A stretch of 64,000 bases of DNA from an uncultured Muribaculaceae bacterium (GCA_947176745.1 CAMWRV010000003.1:1-64000), one strand, 5' to 3'; positions 7,911 to 18,655 are shown, numbered from the stretch's first letter. Made by a program: numbers and translations. Notes: generated from the sequence alone by a model not told the origin.

Positions 7911-7983
7911 GTTGCCTTGGAAAGACTCGAACTCTCACAAACGGAACCAGAATCCGGTGTGCTACCATTACACCACAAGGCAA
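7911..7983 (-). tRNA. tRNA-Gln(CTG), probable prophage attachment site
   Basis: Reverse complement TTGCCTT...ccgga-TTCTGGT-tccg...AAGGCAA-C. Confidence 0.9.
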
Positions 7984-8134
7984 TTTAAAACTGAATCTCT
8001 TTTCAGTGTCTTAGGTTGTTCCCTTTTGACACTGCAAAATTAGTGCTTTTATTTGAATCCACCAAATTTTTCAACAAAAAAAATTCAACTATTTTTTGAT
8101 TTTTAATTTGCCAAAGTGCGCTGTAATTGTATTA

Positions 8135-9493
8135 TTATTCTGTAGATGAGGAGTTTGAATATCTTTTGGATCGGATAAGATTTATGTCGCCACCTTTTTT
8201 ATATCTGGTGCCGTCTGCCCCTTTTGCTTCTATTACGTAGAAATAGACGCCTGGCTTGACATATTTTCCTTTGTATTTGCCGTCCCAGCCCTGCGTCGGA
8301 TCCTTGAAATGGAACAGTTCGTTGCCGTAGCGGTCAAAGATCGTGCAACTGAATTCAAGAAGAGAACGATATGCGACTTTCCACACGTCGTTGACGCCAT
8401 CTTCATTCGGAGTGAACGCATTCGGAATACGCAGATCCGATGAACCTATGCCTACTGTATAGGTCTCCCCTGCCGTTTCACATGATCCGTCGGCATTGCT
8501 GCCCACAAAGCGGACATAATACGTTCCTTCTTCTGTGAATGTATAGTCGAGGTTCTGCTCATTAAAACGATAGTCTATGTGCTCGAAATCCTGATCACTC
8601 GCGATCTGCCATTCATTATGGATCACGGCGTCTGTCGTAAAAGCCCTGAAACTGATGTCGGCCGGTGCGGAACCTCCGATTCCCTGTGTTTCCGTCTTTA
8701 TCATGTTTGAGGGGTCTGCATTGGGGTCATCATCATCCGGCAGGTTTGTCTGCTCGGCTGTAGTGCGCACATCAAGTCCGTTTGCATATACAAGTTCCGA
8801 CTCGACATGTTGCTCCATACCCCAGGCCTTGAGAAACCGGTCGCCGTAAATGGAGAATGTCGAATTGCAATAAAGGGGTGGAGAAATCACTATGGGATTG
8901 GATATGTGGACTACTGTTTTTGTGATCCGCTCCTGAATGAACGACTCTGACTGTTCATCCCACCCAAGATTGAGGTAATCGATGTCGATCTCTCTTGAAA
9001 GTTCGCATTGACGTCCGTCGATTGAATAATAGTAGACCGGTTCGCCAGAACCGACAATATCTATACGTGTGTTTTCACATTCCTGTTCTTCAGAAGCATG
9101 CGCCGAAGAGATTGCAAGCCGGTAGTGAAGATAATCCACGAGCCAGATACACACCGTGCGGCCATCAGCCTCGAAGATATAACCGGTGTCGCCCGCAGGA
9201 GATGCGATGACAACGTTGCCGTCGCTCAGAGAATAGTCTACAGGCACAGCATATCCGCCTCCGAGATTACTGTATTTTGAAACTCCGGAGACATTTCCTG
9301 CACCGGAGACGATCATTTCCTGAATCTGAGACGCATCATAGGCGACATACACTGACTCCAGCCCGGAGTTGCGGTCAGGAGTGAACGACAGAACCTCCTG
9401 GCTCACCCCCCTGAACGAGACATCAAGTGCGTGAACGGCAGATGCAGAAGACAAAAGGCAGACCGCCAATCCTAAATTTCTTAATTTGCACAT
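8135..9493 (-). CDS. secreted protein with T9SS type B (gliding motility) sorting domain
   Basis: C-term IPNAFTPNEDGVNDVWKV...FDRYGNELFHFKDPTQGWDGKYKGKYVKPGVYFYVIEAKGADG; signal peptide. Confidence 0.85.
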   Translation of the reverse strand: MCKLRNLGLAVCLLSSASAVHALDVSFRGVSQEVLSFTPDRNSGLESVYVAYDASQIQEMIVSGAGNVSGVSKYSNLGGGYAVPVDYSLSDGNVVIASPAGDTGYIFEADGRTVCIWLVDYLHYRLAISSAHASEEQECENTRIDIVGSGEPVYYYSIDGRQCELSREIDIDYLNLGWDEQSESFIQERITKTVVHISNPIVISPPLYCNSTFSIYGDRFLKAWGMEQHVESELVYANGLDVRTTAEQTNLPDDDDPNADPSNMIKTETQGIGGSAPADISFRAFTTDAVIHNEWQIASDQDFEHIDYRFNEQNLDYTFTEEGTYYVRFVGSNADGSCETAGETYTVGIGSSDLRIPNAFTPNEDGVNDVWKVAYRSLLEFSCTIFDRYGNELFHFKDPTQGWDGKYKGKYVKPGVYFYVIEAKGADGTRYKKGGDINLIRSKRYSNSSSTE

Positions 9494-9572
9494 AACTTAT
9501 AAACGACTTGCGTTTGCTCTAAAGTATATGTGTCATTCAATTCACAAGTAAGTGTTGCTTTTTCCTGATCTC

Positions 9573-10970
9573 TCATTCCGAGTCTGACGGCCATGGAAAA
9601 CCGGTAGGATTGACAGTAAGATGAATAGCCTTCTGCCCCAGTCTGACTTTAATATAGTCTGTCAGTTTCTTGCGTTCTCCTGAAGTGAGCCCTTTCGGAG
9701 CGTTTACGAATATCATGCTTATGGTGTCGGTCTGCGAATGCGTGACCGACGACGCCACCATCCTCGACAATGCGAGATCCTTTACCGATGGGAAGAGCAC
9801 TTTGACTTCCGGAGATATGCGTACACTTTCGTCAGAAAACTGATTGTGGGCCGATAATACATTACGAAGAGAATCGATTGTCATCTGCCTGCGGCCGATC
9901 TCCGCCTGCATAAGCTGATAGAACTTGTCGGCATTGGCTTCATCATTCAGATCTGTTTTGGTCAGGGCGAATCCCTGCTTGATATCAAGCACAGTCCCGC
10001 CCAGTCCTACGGAATCAAGTTTGTTCATCATGGCAAGCTGAAGCGAATCTTTTGGCAACGCCTCCCCTATCAGAGTGACGTCTATGAATCTCTTCCCTCC
10101 TTTCATATATTCTTCATGCGACAGAACCTGTGTGTTGGGAAATACCATCTCGTTCTTGACAAATGCCGAAGCCTTGTCAAGAAATATATTTCTGTTTATC
10201 ATTATTACTGTCAGATACACACTTACACCAATGGTCAGTCCGACCACCGTAAAAGCGACAGCCCGCATTCTGCGTGCTCTTTTCTCGTTCTGATAGACCA
10301 CCTTTTTGAATCCCATCAGCTTCACCCCTATCCATGTGGCGAAAAATATGAAGATCATATTTGTCAGGAACAAATAGAGCGCGCCCAGAAAGAAGTGAAG
10401 CTGCAATGTGGCTATTCCATAGCCTGCTGTACACAATGGGGGCATCAGCGATGTGGCTATGGCCACACCCGGCATGACCTGTCCCTTATTTTTTGCGGCA
10501 ATACTCAGTATTCCGGCCGCTCCGCCGAACAAAGCGACAAACACATCGTATATGGAAGGTGACGTGCGCGCAAGCAGCTGACTGGCACCTTCATACTGCG
10601 GCGAAATCAGAAAATAAAGCGCCGACGTGGCCAAAGAACCGACCACGGCGGCAGTCACGTTCTTCAGGCTTCTCTTTACAAGCGTGAAGTCCTGGACGCC
10701 AATGCCGAGTCCCATCCCTATTATGGGCCCCATGAGAGGCGAGATAAGCATGGCTCCTATTATGACGGGAATGCTGTTGGTGTTGAGTCCGAGCGACGCG
10801 ATGAATATGGCGAATATCAGAGTCAGCAACTGACTTCCTTTGAAAGATACTCCGGATCTGATGCTCGTCTCGATATCTGTCTGCGACTCTATGTCATCCT
10901 TCACGTTGAAGTATGACAAAAGATCCTGCCACGACTGCCGGATATGTCTTTTTGTGGTATTATTCTCCAT
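9573..10970 (-). CDS. DUF389 domain-containing membrane protein
   Basis: SIPVIIGAMLISPLMGPIIGMGLGIG motif and multiple TM segments. Confidence 0.85.
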   Translation of the reverse strand: MENNTTKRHIRQSWQDLLSYFNVKDDIESQTDIETSIRSGVSFKGSQLLTLIFAIFIASLGLNTNSIPVIIGAMLISPLMGPIIGMGLGIGVQDFTLVKRSLKNVTAAVVGSLATSALYFLISPQYEGASQLLARTSPSIYDVFVALFGGAAGILSIAAKNKGQVMPGVAIATSLMPPLCTAGYGIATLQLHFFLGALYLFLTNMIFIFFATWIGVKLMGFKKVVYQNEKRARRMRAVAFTVVGLTIGVSVYLTVIMINRNIFLDKASAFVKNEMVFPNTQVLSHEEYMKGGKRFIDVTLIGEALPKDSLQLAMMNKLDSVGLGGTVLDIKQGFALTKTDLNDEANADKFYQLMQAEIGRRQMTIDSLRNVLSAHNQFSDESVRISPEVKVLFPSVKDLALSRMVASSVTHSQTDTISMIFVNAPKGLTSGERKKLTDYIKVRLGQKAIHLTVNPTGFPWPSDSE

Positions 10971-11150
10971 GATGTAAATTATCGGGATGAGGTCTATGTC
11001 TTATTAACATGCGGATCGGCATAATGTTGCCTCCTGTCTCGTGTATCTTGGCCGCTTTCCTGAAAGTCTCCGGATGGGCGGACATAATGAAAATATCCTC
11101 CAAGGGGAAGAGCCCGCCCTTGGAGGATATTGAAATTTTGAGAGTCGATT

Positions 11151-12965
11151 TTAGTTGGCTCTTATTTTTACGTCTGAAGGATTGCAGTTGGAGACTGTGT
11201 ATTCAACCGGGAACCAAGTCTTGCCATCACGATAATCCATGAGAAGTATGTCCCATTCGCTCAGTGTTGTGGCAAATGTACAACCTTCAACTTGCAGTTT
11301 CATTGAATTGGCAACGCCGCCATTGTCAACGACGCGGATAGGTGCCGCATAATTATAAGCATTGCTACTGGTATTATCCGGAGCTATGCCACAACCGTTG
11401 AATGTGCAATTGACAACCTTCACATCTGCAGTCTGAGTAGCGGATCTCTTTGCAAGGTTCAGAGGAACGGCTACATTTTCGAAAGTACAATTGTTAAAAA
11501 CAACTGACCCTCCATAAATAGAGTGAACACCATCCTGAGAATCTTTCATATAGCAATCATCAAGATTGATATTGACGGTCGCATTGACATCCTGGCCACG
11601 AGTCATGACAAAACTCTTGCTTCCATCAGTAGGACCGCTGCCGAACAACGAGCAATTTGTCAAGTTGATATTCAGCACGACACCGGTTGAGGGCATGCCC
11701 CATATCTTTACGCCATTAAGGTCAGAGATGTTGATATCAACTGAACTGCCTGACTCATAACCTACATTTACAGAGAAATCCTGCTCCTGACCCGATAATG
11801 TGGCACCGTTACCATGGACAGTAATGCCCGACTGAGGCACCACCATCTGGTGAGATCTGGTATTAATGACAACATTTGGCGCGAAGTAGATCTCCGAGGA
11901 GTTTTTCATTGCCTCATTAACTGAGGCACTTGTCGCTTCGAAGTAAACGGGATTGCCGTCGGCTCCGATCGCAACACCACCTTTGCCATTGAGATCCTTT
12001 ACGGTTACTCCTGCAGGAAGAGCGGGAGTGATGCATGTGATGGTGCCGTCAGCGTTTTTCTGCATGAAAGACTCGTTGCTGCCATCAAATCCAGGGGCGA
12101 TTCTTACCTCGTATTCTGCGGGGTTCGTGAGCAAAGCGCCGTATATGTTTGTGCGGTAGTTGCGCTGTACGGGGATGTGGCGATACACAACCTCAGATGC
12201 ATTTGCGTTGTCGCTTGTCCAGGTTACATCGACAGTTGCCTTAGTGTCGCCTACGAGGATATAGTTGGTTGTAAGCCAGCGCTGCGCAGGAGTGGTGGCA
12301 ACAGGAAATTCCTCTGTTTCGGCTACTAAGGCAGCGGGAGTGTAGACATATTCAGTTTCCGTTGTTTCATCAACTGAACCGTCGCGGAGGTCAAGCACTG
12401 TGGGAGAGCTTACTTTTATGCCGGAGGTGGAGATGGTGCCACCTGCATTCTGGAAATCCGCGAGGTCGCTGGTACCGATGTTGATCTGGGCGAAAGGACG
12501 CTTGAGCTCGACAGTTTTATTGATGGCTCCGGTTACTTTGAATTTTTCGTAAGCAAAGAACGCGTCGCGGCTTTTGTCGTTGGCAGCACCGGTGGGGGTG
12601 ACAGTCATCTTACCGGTAGAAGCGTCGAAACTGTAGTAAGAAGCATCTGGAGAAGATCCCCAGAATACTACAGTGTAGGTTTTGCCAGTGATGAGATTAA
12701 GTTTGACAGTTGTTTTTAGATTCTCATCGAAAGTCTCTGTGCCATTGAGAGTTGCGATGTTGTTGCCGTCTTCGTCGTAAACAGCATAGGTGAGGTTTAC
12801 GGCAAGTTTGCCGTCATCGTATGAGCTGCGGGTTTTGATACCGCCGGGGATTGAGGCTGTGAACACGACGTTGCCTTCGTCAGTTGTCATGTACAGCTCA
12901 TCGGAGGAGCATGATGCGAGCAGTAACATCCCGGCAGTCATGCAAGTTAGAGTTTTTTTGATCAT
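11151..12965 (-). CDS. fimbrillin-like lipoprotein with C-terminal beta-helix
   Basis: Lipobox LLLASCSSD; VVFTASIPGGIKTRS / FAYEKFKV...LKRPFAQINIGTSD fimbrillin pattern; C-terminal repetitive N/D/V-rich segment. Confidence 0.75.
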   Translation of the reverse strand: MIKKTLTCMTAGMLLLASCSSDELYMTTDEGNVVFTASIPGGIKTRSSYDDGKLAVNLTYAVYDEDGNNIATLNGTETFDENLKTTVKLNLITGKTYTVVFWGSSPDASYYSFDASTGKMTVTPTGAANDKSRDAFFAYEKFKVTGAINKTVELKRPFAQINIGTSDLADFQNAGGTISTSGIKVSSPTVLDLRDGSVDETTETEYVYTPAALVAETEEFPVATTPAQRWLTTNYILVGDTKATVDVTWTSDNANASEVVYRHIPVQRNYRTNIYGALLTNPAEYEVRIAPGFDGSNESFMQKNADGTITCITPALPAGVTVKDLNGKGGVAIGADGNPVYFEATSASVNEAMKNSSEIYFAPNVVINTRSHQMVVPQSGITVHGNGATLSGQEQDFSVNVGYESGSSVDINISDLNGVKIWGMPSTGVVLNINLTNCSLFGSGPTDGSKSFVMTRGQDVNATVNINLDDCYMKDSQDGVHSIYGGSVVFNNCTFENVAVPLNLAKRSATQTADVKVVNCTFNGCGIAPDNTSSNAYNYAAPIRVVDNGGVANSMKLQVEGCTFATTLSEWDILLMDYRDGKTWFPVEYTVSNCNPSDVKIRAN

Positions 12966-12999
12966 AAAATACAGAATTAAAGGTTAATGATTAGAGTTG

Positions 13000-14070
13000 T
13001 TATTTGATGACAATATTAAATTCTCCGTCGAAATCGGTGTTGATTCCGATATCACCTCCTGACTTGGTGGTCAGGAATTTGCCGACAACATATGTCTGAC
13101 TTGATCGACGCAGGGGAACGTCGAACTGAGGCACTCGCGCCACCACTGTTCCATCGTGGTGAATAACTTCCATTGCCACTGTGATCGCCGTTTCTGTGCC
13201 GTTGGTGAAGACATAGTCGAAAGCCAGCTGAGCCCTGTCTTCATCGAGCATAGAAATCTTTGAGCGGTATTCTACACCAAGTCGCGAGTCGCAGGGTTTT
13301 CCGCTGAACGCATTGAACGAACACGGCATATACTGGGTATAGACAATTCTTACGGTATAGTCGTCAAGCACTGATTCTTCCGATTTGACGGTCTCGTGCC
13401 GGCGCGATTGTTCTTTGTCGAAAAATTTGCGTAAGTCGTCGGAAATAAAGGTGTACCTTGCCAATGGTCTGTTCAGCTCAATGTATGCCTCGGCTTTGTC
13501 TTCTGTAGATTTGTTTACCGTTACGTTTGTTTCGCCGTAGAATGCATCACGGTAAAGATTGCTTCCTGGGTGTCCATTGTCGTCATTCAATATAATTTCG
13601 GAGAAATTCGAGGCATCGTAAAGCGGACTGACCGAGTTTGCGGCAGACACATAATCAGCCCATACGACGATCCGATATTCGCCGGGAAGTAATTCGAGAT
13701 CAATCGACTCCTCGGTATTGATGTCAATGCCGGTGATTACCGTTTGCTCGAAGAGTGCCACAGGATTGGGAAAGTGATCATCCACAGAGAAGGCTTTAAT
13801 GGTATATCTGTGGAGATATGCTTCTATTGAAGAGCTGTGGCTCCGCGGTGATATGAGAACGAAAGGATTCTCAATGTCATATTCGAATTCACCCAGTAGA
13901 TTGAAAGCCCGGTTATAATGGAGAGTAAGAGTAAGCGTTCCTTTCGGGCGCGAGGGATCGACGCCCGGACCTTCCGGATATTGCAGAACGGTGTCGCAGG
14001 ATGTCAATAGCACTAAAATTGATATTAACGAGAAGATGTGAGACGGAAGACGGGAATGGATATGCTTCAT
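13000..14070 (-). CDS. FimB/Mfa2-like (DUF5119-type) lipoprotein
   Basis: Lipobox LLTSCD; GTLTLTLHYN...LLPGEYRIVVWADY...LNRPLARYTFISDDL. Confidence 0.75.
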   Translation of the reverse strand: MKHIHSRLPSHIFSLISILVLLTSCDTVLQYPEGPGVDPSRPKGTLTLTLHYNRAFNLLGEFEYDIENPFVLISPRSHSSSIEAYLHRYTIKAFSVDDHFPNPVALFEQTVITGIDINTEESIDLELLPGEYRIVVWADYVSAANSVSPLYDASNFSEIILNDDNGHPGSNLYRDAFYGETNVTVNKSTEDKAEAYIELNRPLARYTFISDDLRKFFDKEQSRRHETVKSEESVLDDYTVRIVYTQYMPCSFNAFSGKPCDSRLGVEYRSKISMLDEDRAQLAFDYVFTNGTETAITVAMEVIHHDGTVVARVPQFDVPLRRSSQTYVVGKFLTTKSGGDIGINTDFDGEFNIVIK

Positions 14071-15428
14071 GGCTTAACCTCCTTCCTTTTGCACGACCTG
14101 TTGCCAAAGCGATAGACGATATCGACACCAAGTTTGGTTATGCCCCAATAGTTATATGGCACATCTTTCATGTAGCGTATCCCATTCGGCACATTATAAT
14201 ATGTGCAGTATCTGGTAAAGGCATAGCCGATGCCAATTGTGAACTCAGCACTCCAATGCTTTGCAAACGGAAGCGAATAGCCGTAGGACACTCCGCCTCC
14301 GTAGAAGCCTTTTTCCGACTGGTAGCGGTTGTTGTTATCAAGCGATACATTGAAAACTCCTGCATGTAGATGTACACCGAAGAAGTGTCCGCGCATAGGA
14401 TTATCAAGCCAATAACGCGTCTCGGGCTGAATGTAGAGGAACCGCATACGATATGTCCGTGCAATTGTATATGGACTATACACTAACGGCAAGTCAATCG
14501 ACCAATGGGGGTGGAACGCATATTCAGTACCGAAGTTGGTGACACCGGCTGCAAGATAGAGAGCGTTGGTCTTGACAGACCACCTGTCATAATCCTTAAA
14601 ATTCGGGAACTGAGGGGCAATAACAGAGGCTGTGTCTGTCTGATCATCGATTATGGATTCGGAAAATACTGTGTCGGATTCCTCGAAATGTACAGGTTCG
14701 ACAGCGTCTTCCTTTATTACAGTGTCGAGTACGGCAATCGGCGGAATGCGTTCAAAGTCGCAGATGACATAAGCACCGGCAGCACGGAGCGAGGGGAATA
14801 AATTGTCATGCATATACCAATAAGGTCGACCGCCATGCAGATCCATCAGATGCTTAAGGCGGCTGTCCGCGAGTTTTCCATTACGGTAGGTTGTCTCAGG
14901 TACGTTATGGAGAATATCAAGCACTTCCGATCGGTGTTTCATATCAGAAGCCGAAACCATGTCAATAAGACCGTTCCAATCTATGCCTTTGGGCTGAACA
15001 TTGAAAATCGAGTCCGAAAGATAATGCATACGTTCGCGCAAGTAAGCCGCGATATTGTCAGCGCGTTTTCTTGCAAGCCGGATATTATGTTTCAGAGAGC
15101 CGTCAGGCGATGAGAAAGCCATAATGTCAATAGCAGAAATGCGCATAGCCGAATCATTCTGCATTTCGGAGACGCGGCGGATGAACTCGTCAACTCGCAT
15201 GCCGTTCTGGCGGAAATCAGGTTGTAGAGTGGAATATCCTTTTCGGAAAAATATCTGAACTCCGATGGAATCGGATTCAGAATCATGCCTGTTTTGTGCT
15301 GAGACAAAAGAGCATGAGAGCGCGAATAAAACAAAGAGAGGTATAAGCCGACATTGTACATACCAGGATACTGAAAGCATCTTTGCTTTCAGACAGTAAA
15401 AATGTCGGCAGCATAATAAGCAATGCAT
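14067..15428 (-). CDS. DUF3575 domain-containing protein with N-terminal OmpA-like segment
   Basis: VKTNALYLAAGVTNFGTEYAFHPHWSIDLPLVYSPY...RYWLDNPMRGHFFGVHLHAGVFN; upstream FSSPDGSLKHNIRLARKRADNIAAYLRE. Confidence 0.85.
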   Translation of the reverse strand: MHCLLCCRHFYCLKAKMLSVSWYVQCRLIPLFVLFALSCSFVSAQNRHDSESDSIGVQIFFRKGYSTLQPDFRQNGMRVDEFIRRVSEMQNDSAMRISAIDIMAFSSPDGSLKHNIRLARKRADNIAAYLRERMHYLSDSIFNVQPKGIDWNGLIDMVSASDMKHRSEVLDILHNVPETTYRNGKLADSRLKHLMDLHGGRPYWYMHDNLFPSLRAAGAYVICDFERIPPIAVLDTVIKEDAVEPVHFEESDTVFSESIIDDQTDTASVIAPQFPNFKDYDRWSVKTNALYLAAGVTNFGTEYAFHPHWSIDLPLVYSPYTIARTYRMRFLYIQPETRYWLDNPMRGHFFGVHLHAGVFNVSLDNNNRYQSEKGFYGGGVSYGYSLPFAKHWSAEFTIGIGYAFTRYCTYYNVPNGIRYMKDVPYNYWGITKLGVDIVYRFGNRSCKRKEVKP

Positions 15429-15500
15429 CAGTCGTTTCGCATGTCGCTATCATGATTCCCTCTGACAACATAGTGATATTGTAGTTAGCTAAAAGAGAAA

Positions 15501-15589
15501 AAGCGTAGGAACCTTACCATTGCCATTCCCTACTAAAGGCTCTCGCATTGCCTAACCATGTGGAACGGCAATGTGTAGAGCCTACGCTT
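15501..15589 (-). promoter_or_regulatory. structured leader hairpin upstream of fimbrial operon
   Basis: Outer arms aagcgtagg/cctacgctt; inner GGCTCTcGCATTGCC (15538-15552) pairs with GGCAATGtgTAGAGCC (15567-15582). Confidence 0.5.
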
Positions 15590-15804
15590 GAATATGTAAA
15601 ATACCCTTGCTCTCTCACGAAAGCGGTATATGTATTTACATACCTCACGCATCTACCATTGCTCCGCCCTTGACATGGTTGTTGGAATTTGCGAGATTCT
15701 TAGTAGTCAAGAACAAGCGCAGAATAAACGCTTTTCATATATATGTCTGCTTCCCGCCCCATTGAACCCTCGACCGGGCTCTACGTACGGACGGTCTGCG
15801 GTCG

Positions 15805-15812
15805 CAAATTTA
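15805..15812 (-). promoter_or_regulatory. putative Bacteroidetes -7 box for the fimbrial operon
   Basis: CAAATTTA = TAAATTTG on the minus strand (TAnnTTTG). Confidence 0.4.
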
Positions 15813-15977
15813 GCAATGATATCCGAGTCTGCAATAGAAGAAAACAAGTTTTAACATTCTTTAACACCTTGCTTCTGACTGGTAATCACTTGCCTATAGT
15901 GCGTATGGCTTGGTAATATGGACCGGATGCTGATTGGGTAGGTCATCCTGAATATGATGTGTTTTGTGGAATTTTTG

Positions 15978-15985
15978 TAATTTTG
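15978..15985 (+). promoter_or_regulatory. putative -7 box
   Basis: TAATTTTG 18 nt upstream of the ATG at 16003. Confidence 0.6.
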
Positions 15986-16002
15986 CCACAAATTCTACTA
16001 TT

Positions 16003-16800
16003 ATGAATCTTATCGAAATTGAAGATCTTTCTTTTCCCGGCGTTGATGTGTACTCTGGACTGACAGAAGCAAGCCTGCGCGGATATGACTCCTCGGGAAT
16101 TTTTATCGCTGAAAGTCCTAAGGTGATCAGCATGGCTTTACGGCATGGCTATGAACCGCTCTCTATACTTTGCGAAAGGAAACACATTGAAGGAGATGCC
16201 GCAGATATCATTGCCGGATTACCCGGAATTACGGTTTATACCGGCAGCAGGGAACTCCTGTCAAAACTGACCGGATATAAACTTACAAGAGGCGTTCTCT
16301 GTGCGATGCGCCGCAAGCCACTTCCTGATTTAGACAGCATAACCGGAAAGTCAAAAATAATAGCGATACTTCAGAGCATTACCGACACCACCAACATAGG
16401 CGCAATATTCAGATCGGCATCCGCTCTTGGAGTAGACGGAATAATTGTTTCCGGTGACACTTGCGATCCACTCAACCGCAGGGCAGTCAGAGTGTCGATG
16501 GGGACAGTGTTCTCTGTTCCGTGGACAATAGCGGATAATCCGGTAAAAGAAGTCTCATCGCGCGGCTTTCAGACCGCAGCTCTTGCCCTCGATGACAATT
16601 CCATCTCACTTGATGACTATTCACTCAAAGAGATAGACAGACTGGCCGTAGTGTTCGGCACGGAAGGAGACGGTTTGCCGAGAAAAGTCATTGCATCGTG
16701 CGACCATGTGGTGAGGATACCGATGCACCACGGAGTAGACTCGCTCAATGTGGCGGCGGCCGCCGCAGTGACTTTCTGGGAACTCCGCAAGAGGCATTGA
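16003..16800 (+). CDS. TrmH/SpoU family RNA methyltransferase
   Basis: ILQSITDTTNIGAIFRSASALGVDGIIVSG...VFGTEGDGLP...RIPMHHGVDSLNVAAAAAV. Confidence 0.92.
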   Translation: MNLIEIEDLSFPGVDVYSGLTEASLRGYDSSGIFIAESPKVISMALRHGYEPLSILCERKHIEGDAADIIAGLPGITVYTGSRELLSKLTGYKLTRGVLCAMRRKPLPDLDSITGKSKIIAILQSITDTTNIGAIFRSASALGVDGIIVSGDTCDPLNRRAVRVSMGTVFSVPWTIADNPVKEVSSRGFQTAALALDDNSISLDDYSLKEIDRLAVVFGTEGDGLPRKVIASCDHVVRIPMHHGVDSLNVAAAAAVTFWELRKRH

Positions 16801-17070
16801 AAACCTCTGTCAGAACGCGCATCTTCCTCCGTGGCACGCATGTCAGGATAAAAATATTTAAAAATCAGGGATAGCGATAAAATAAAACGCATAAGTTTCT
16901 GTTATTAAGTAGAAGTCATGGAGAGACTTCTTGATAATCATTACAAAAATACTGTTATAACCAATTGGTTTTTCGATAGTTGAAAGATTGATCGGTTGTA
17001 GTATTTTCTGTGGTTGATATTGTAATGCTGTGGTTGCCGAGACAGCCGTGGCGGAATTTTAGAAATAGAC

Positions 17071-17931
17071 ATGAGACAACTAAAGATAACAAAATCAATC
17101 ACCAACCGCGAAAGCGCGTCACTCGACAAGTATCTGCAGGAAATAGGCCGCGAGGAGCTGATCTCCGTAAGTGAGGAGGTAGAATTGGCCCAGCGAATTA
17201 AGAAAGGAGACCATGCAGCACTCGAGAAATTGACAAAAGCCAATTTGCGTTTTGTGGTGTCAGTGGCAAAACAATACCAGAACCAAGGCCTCAGTCTTCC
17301 CGACTTGATCAATGAGGGCAATCTTGGACTTATAAGAGCGGCACAGAAATTTGATGAAACCCGAGGTTTCAAATTCATATCCTACGCAGTGTGGTGGATC
17401 CGCCAGTCAATTCTGCAGGCTCTCGCCGAGCAGTCGCGAATTGTCAGACTTCCGCTCAATCAGGTCGGATCGCTCAACAAGATCACTAAAGAGATGTCGC
17501 GTTTCGAGCAGGAAAACGAAAGACGCCCGAGCACCGAAGAGCTCGCCGAACGACTTGACATGCCGGTTGACAAGATATCCGACACGATCCAGGTTTCGGG
17601 AAGACACATATCGGTCGATGCCCCGTTTGTAGAAGGTGAAGACAACTCGCTTCTTGACGTTCTCAACAACGAAGACAGTCCGATGGCCGACGCAAGCCTG
17701 AATCAGGAGTCGCTTTCAAAGGAAGTGGACCGCGCTCTCAAGCAGTTGTATGACCGCGAGCGAGACATACTCAAAATGTTCTTCGGCATCGGCTGTCAGG
17801 AGATGACACTCGAAGAGATCGGTGCAAAATTCGACCTGACACGCGAACGCGTGCGCCAGATAAAAGAGAAGGCCATACGCCGTCTCAAAGGTCAAAAAAG
17901 CAAACTGCTCAAAAGTTACCTCGGAGAGTAA
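17071..17931 (+). CDS. rpoD: RNA polymerase primary sigma factor
   Basis: [32 protein letters not shown]...[24 protein letters not shown]...[16 protein letters not shown]. Confidence 0.96.
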   Translation: MRQLKITKSITNRESASLDKYLQEIGREELISVSEEVELAQRIKKGDHAALEKLTKANLRFVVSVAKQYQNQGLSLPDLINEGNLGLIRAAQKFDETRGFKFISYAVWWIRQSILQALAEQSRIVRLPLNQVGSLNKITKEMSRFEQENERRPSTEELAERLDMPVDKISDTIQVSGRHISVDAPFVEGEDNSLLDVLNNEDSPMADASLNQESLSKEVDRALKQLYDRERDILKMFFGIGCQEMTLEEIGAKFDLTRERVRQIKEKAIRRLKGQKSKLLKSYLGE

Positions 17932-17976
17932 ATCTCTCGGTAATACAGTCAAATCTAAATACACAAGCATATACCC

Positions 17977-18603
17977 ATGGTAAAGATATTCAGATCTGCA
18001 ATTTTCTTTACTATGGGTTTGCTGTCTCTTTCCCCATGTGTCGCATCGAGTGATTCCGCCACTCGACAACAGCCGGATACAGTTTTTGTGGCTGACGCCG
18101 ACACCGAAAGAGAAAGCCTTTTCCCGGAAAGATCGCGAAGCCTTGCCTTCTCTAACTTCACATGGGGAGCAGAAGCCGGATCGTCTCTCGATCTTACGAG
18201 CCATGACCTTTCATCGTTCGACCTTGATGTATTGTTCGGATACAAGAATTCATATATCAAGATGGCAGGAATAGGAGCCGGCATCCATCGTTCCATCCAC
18301 ACGGGCAACAACTTCATTCCGGTCTACGCCGTGATCCGGACAAATTTCAGGAGAACTCCCTCCTTGCTGTTTCTCAATCTGCAGGGTGGATATTCATTCA
18401 ACTCATTCAGCAGCTCCGGCACCGTAGGTGATTTTTACGGAGCTCTCGGAGTGGGAATAAACCTGCAGCAGACCAATACATCGAAGACATACGTGATACT
18501 GTCGGGCGCATACCAGTACTTCAGCGAAGGCAACCGTATGAAGACAGACATAGACACAAATTATATATTCTTTGCCAAACTGGTGATCGGTGTGAATTTC
18601 TGA
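17977..18603 (+). CDS. putative outer-membrane beta-barrel protein
   Basis: Signal peptide, alternating hydrophobic strands, C-terminal Phe. Confidence 0.6.
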   Translation: MVKIFRSAIFFTMGLLSLSPCVASSDSATRQQPDTVFVADADTERESLFPERSRSLAFSNFTWGAEAGSSLDLTSHDLSSFDLDVLFGYKNSYIKMAGIGAGIHRSIHTGNNFIPVYAVIRTNFRRTPSLLFLNLQGGYSFNSFSSSGTVGDFYGALGVGINLQQTNTSKTYVILSGAYQYFSEGNRMKTDIDTNYIFFAKLVIGVNF

Positions 18604-18655
18604 TATTCCACTGAACCGAGACATGGCTTCGGAAGTCTAATCTAATATACATGAC

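Noticed and set aside
15501-15589. CRISPR or invertible fimbrial promoter
   Set aside because: No regular repeat-spacer array; inverted arms are short and imperfect and no adjacent recombinase gene.
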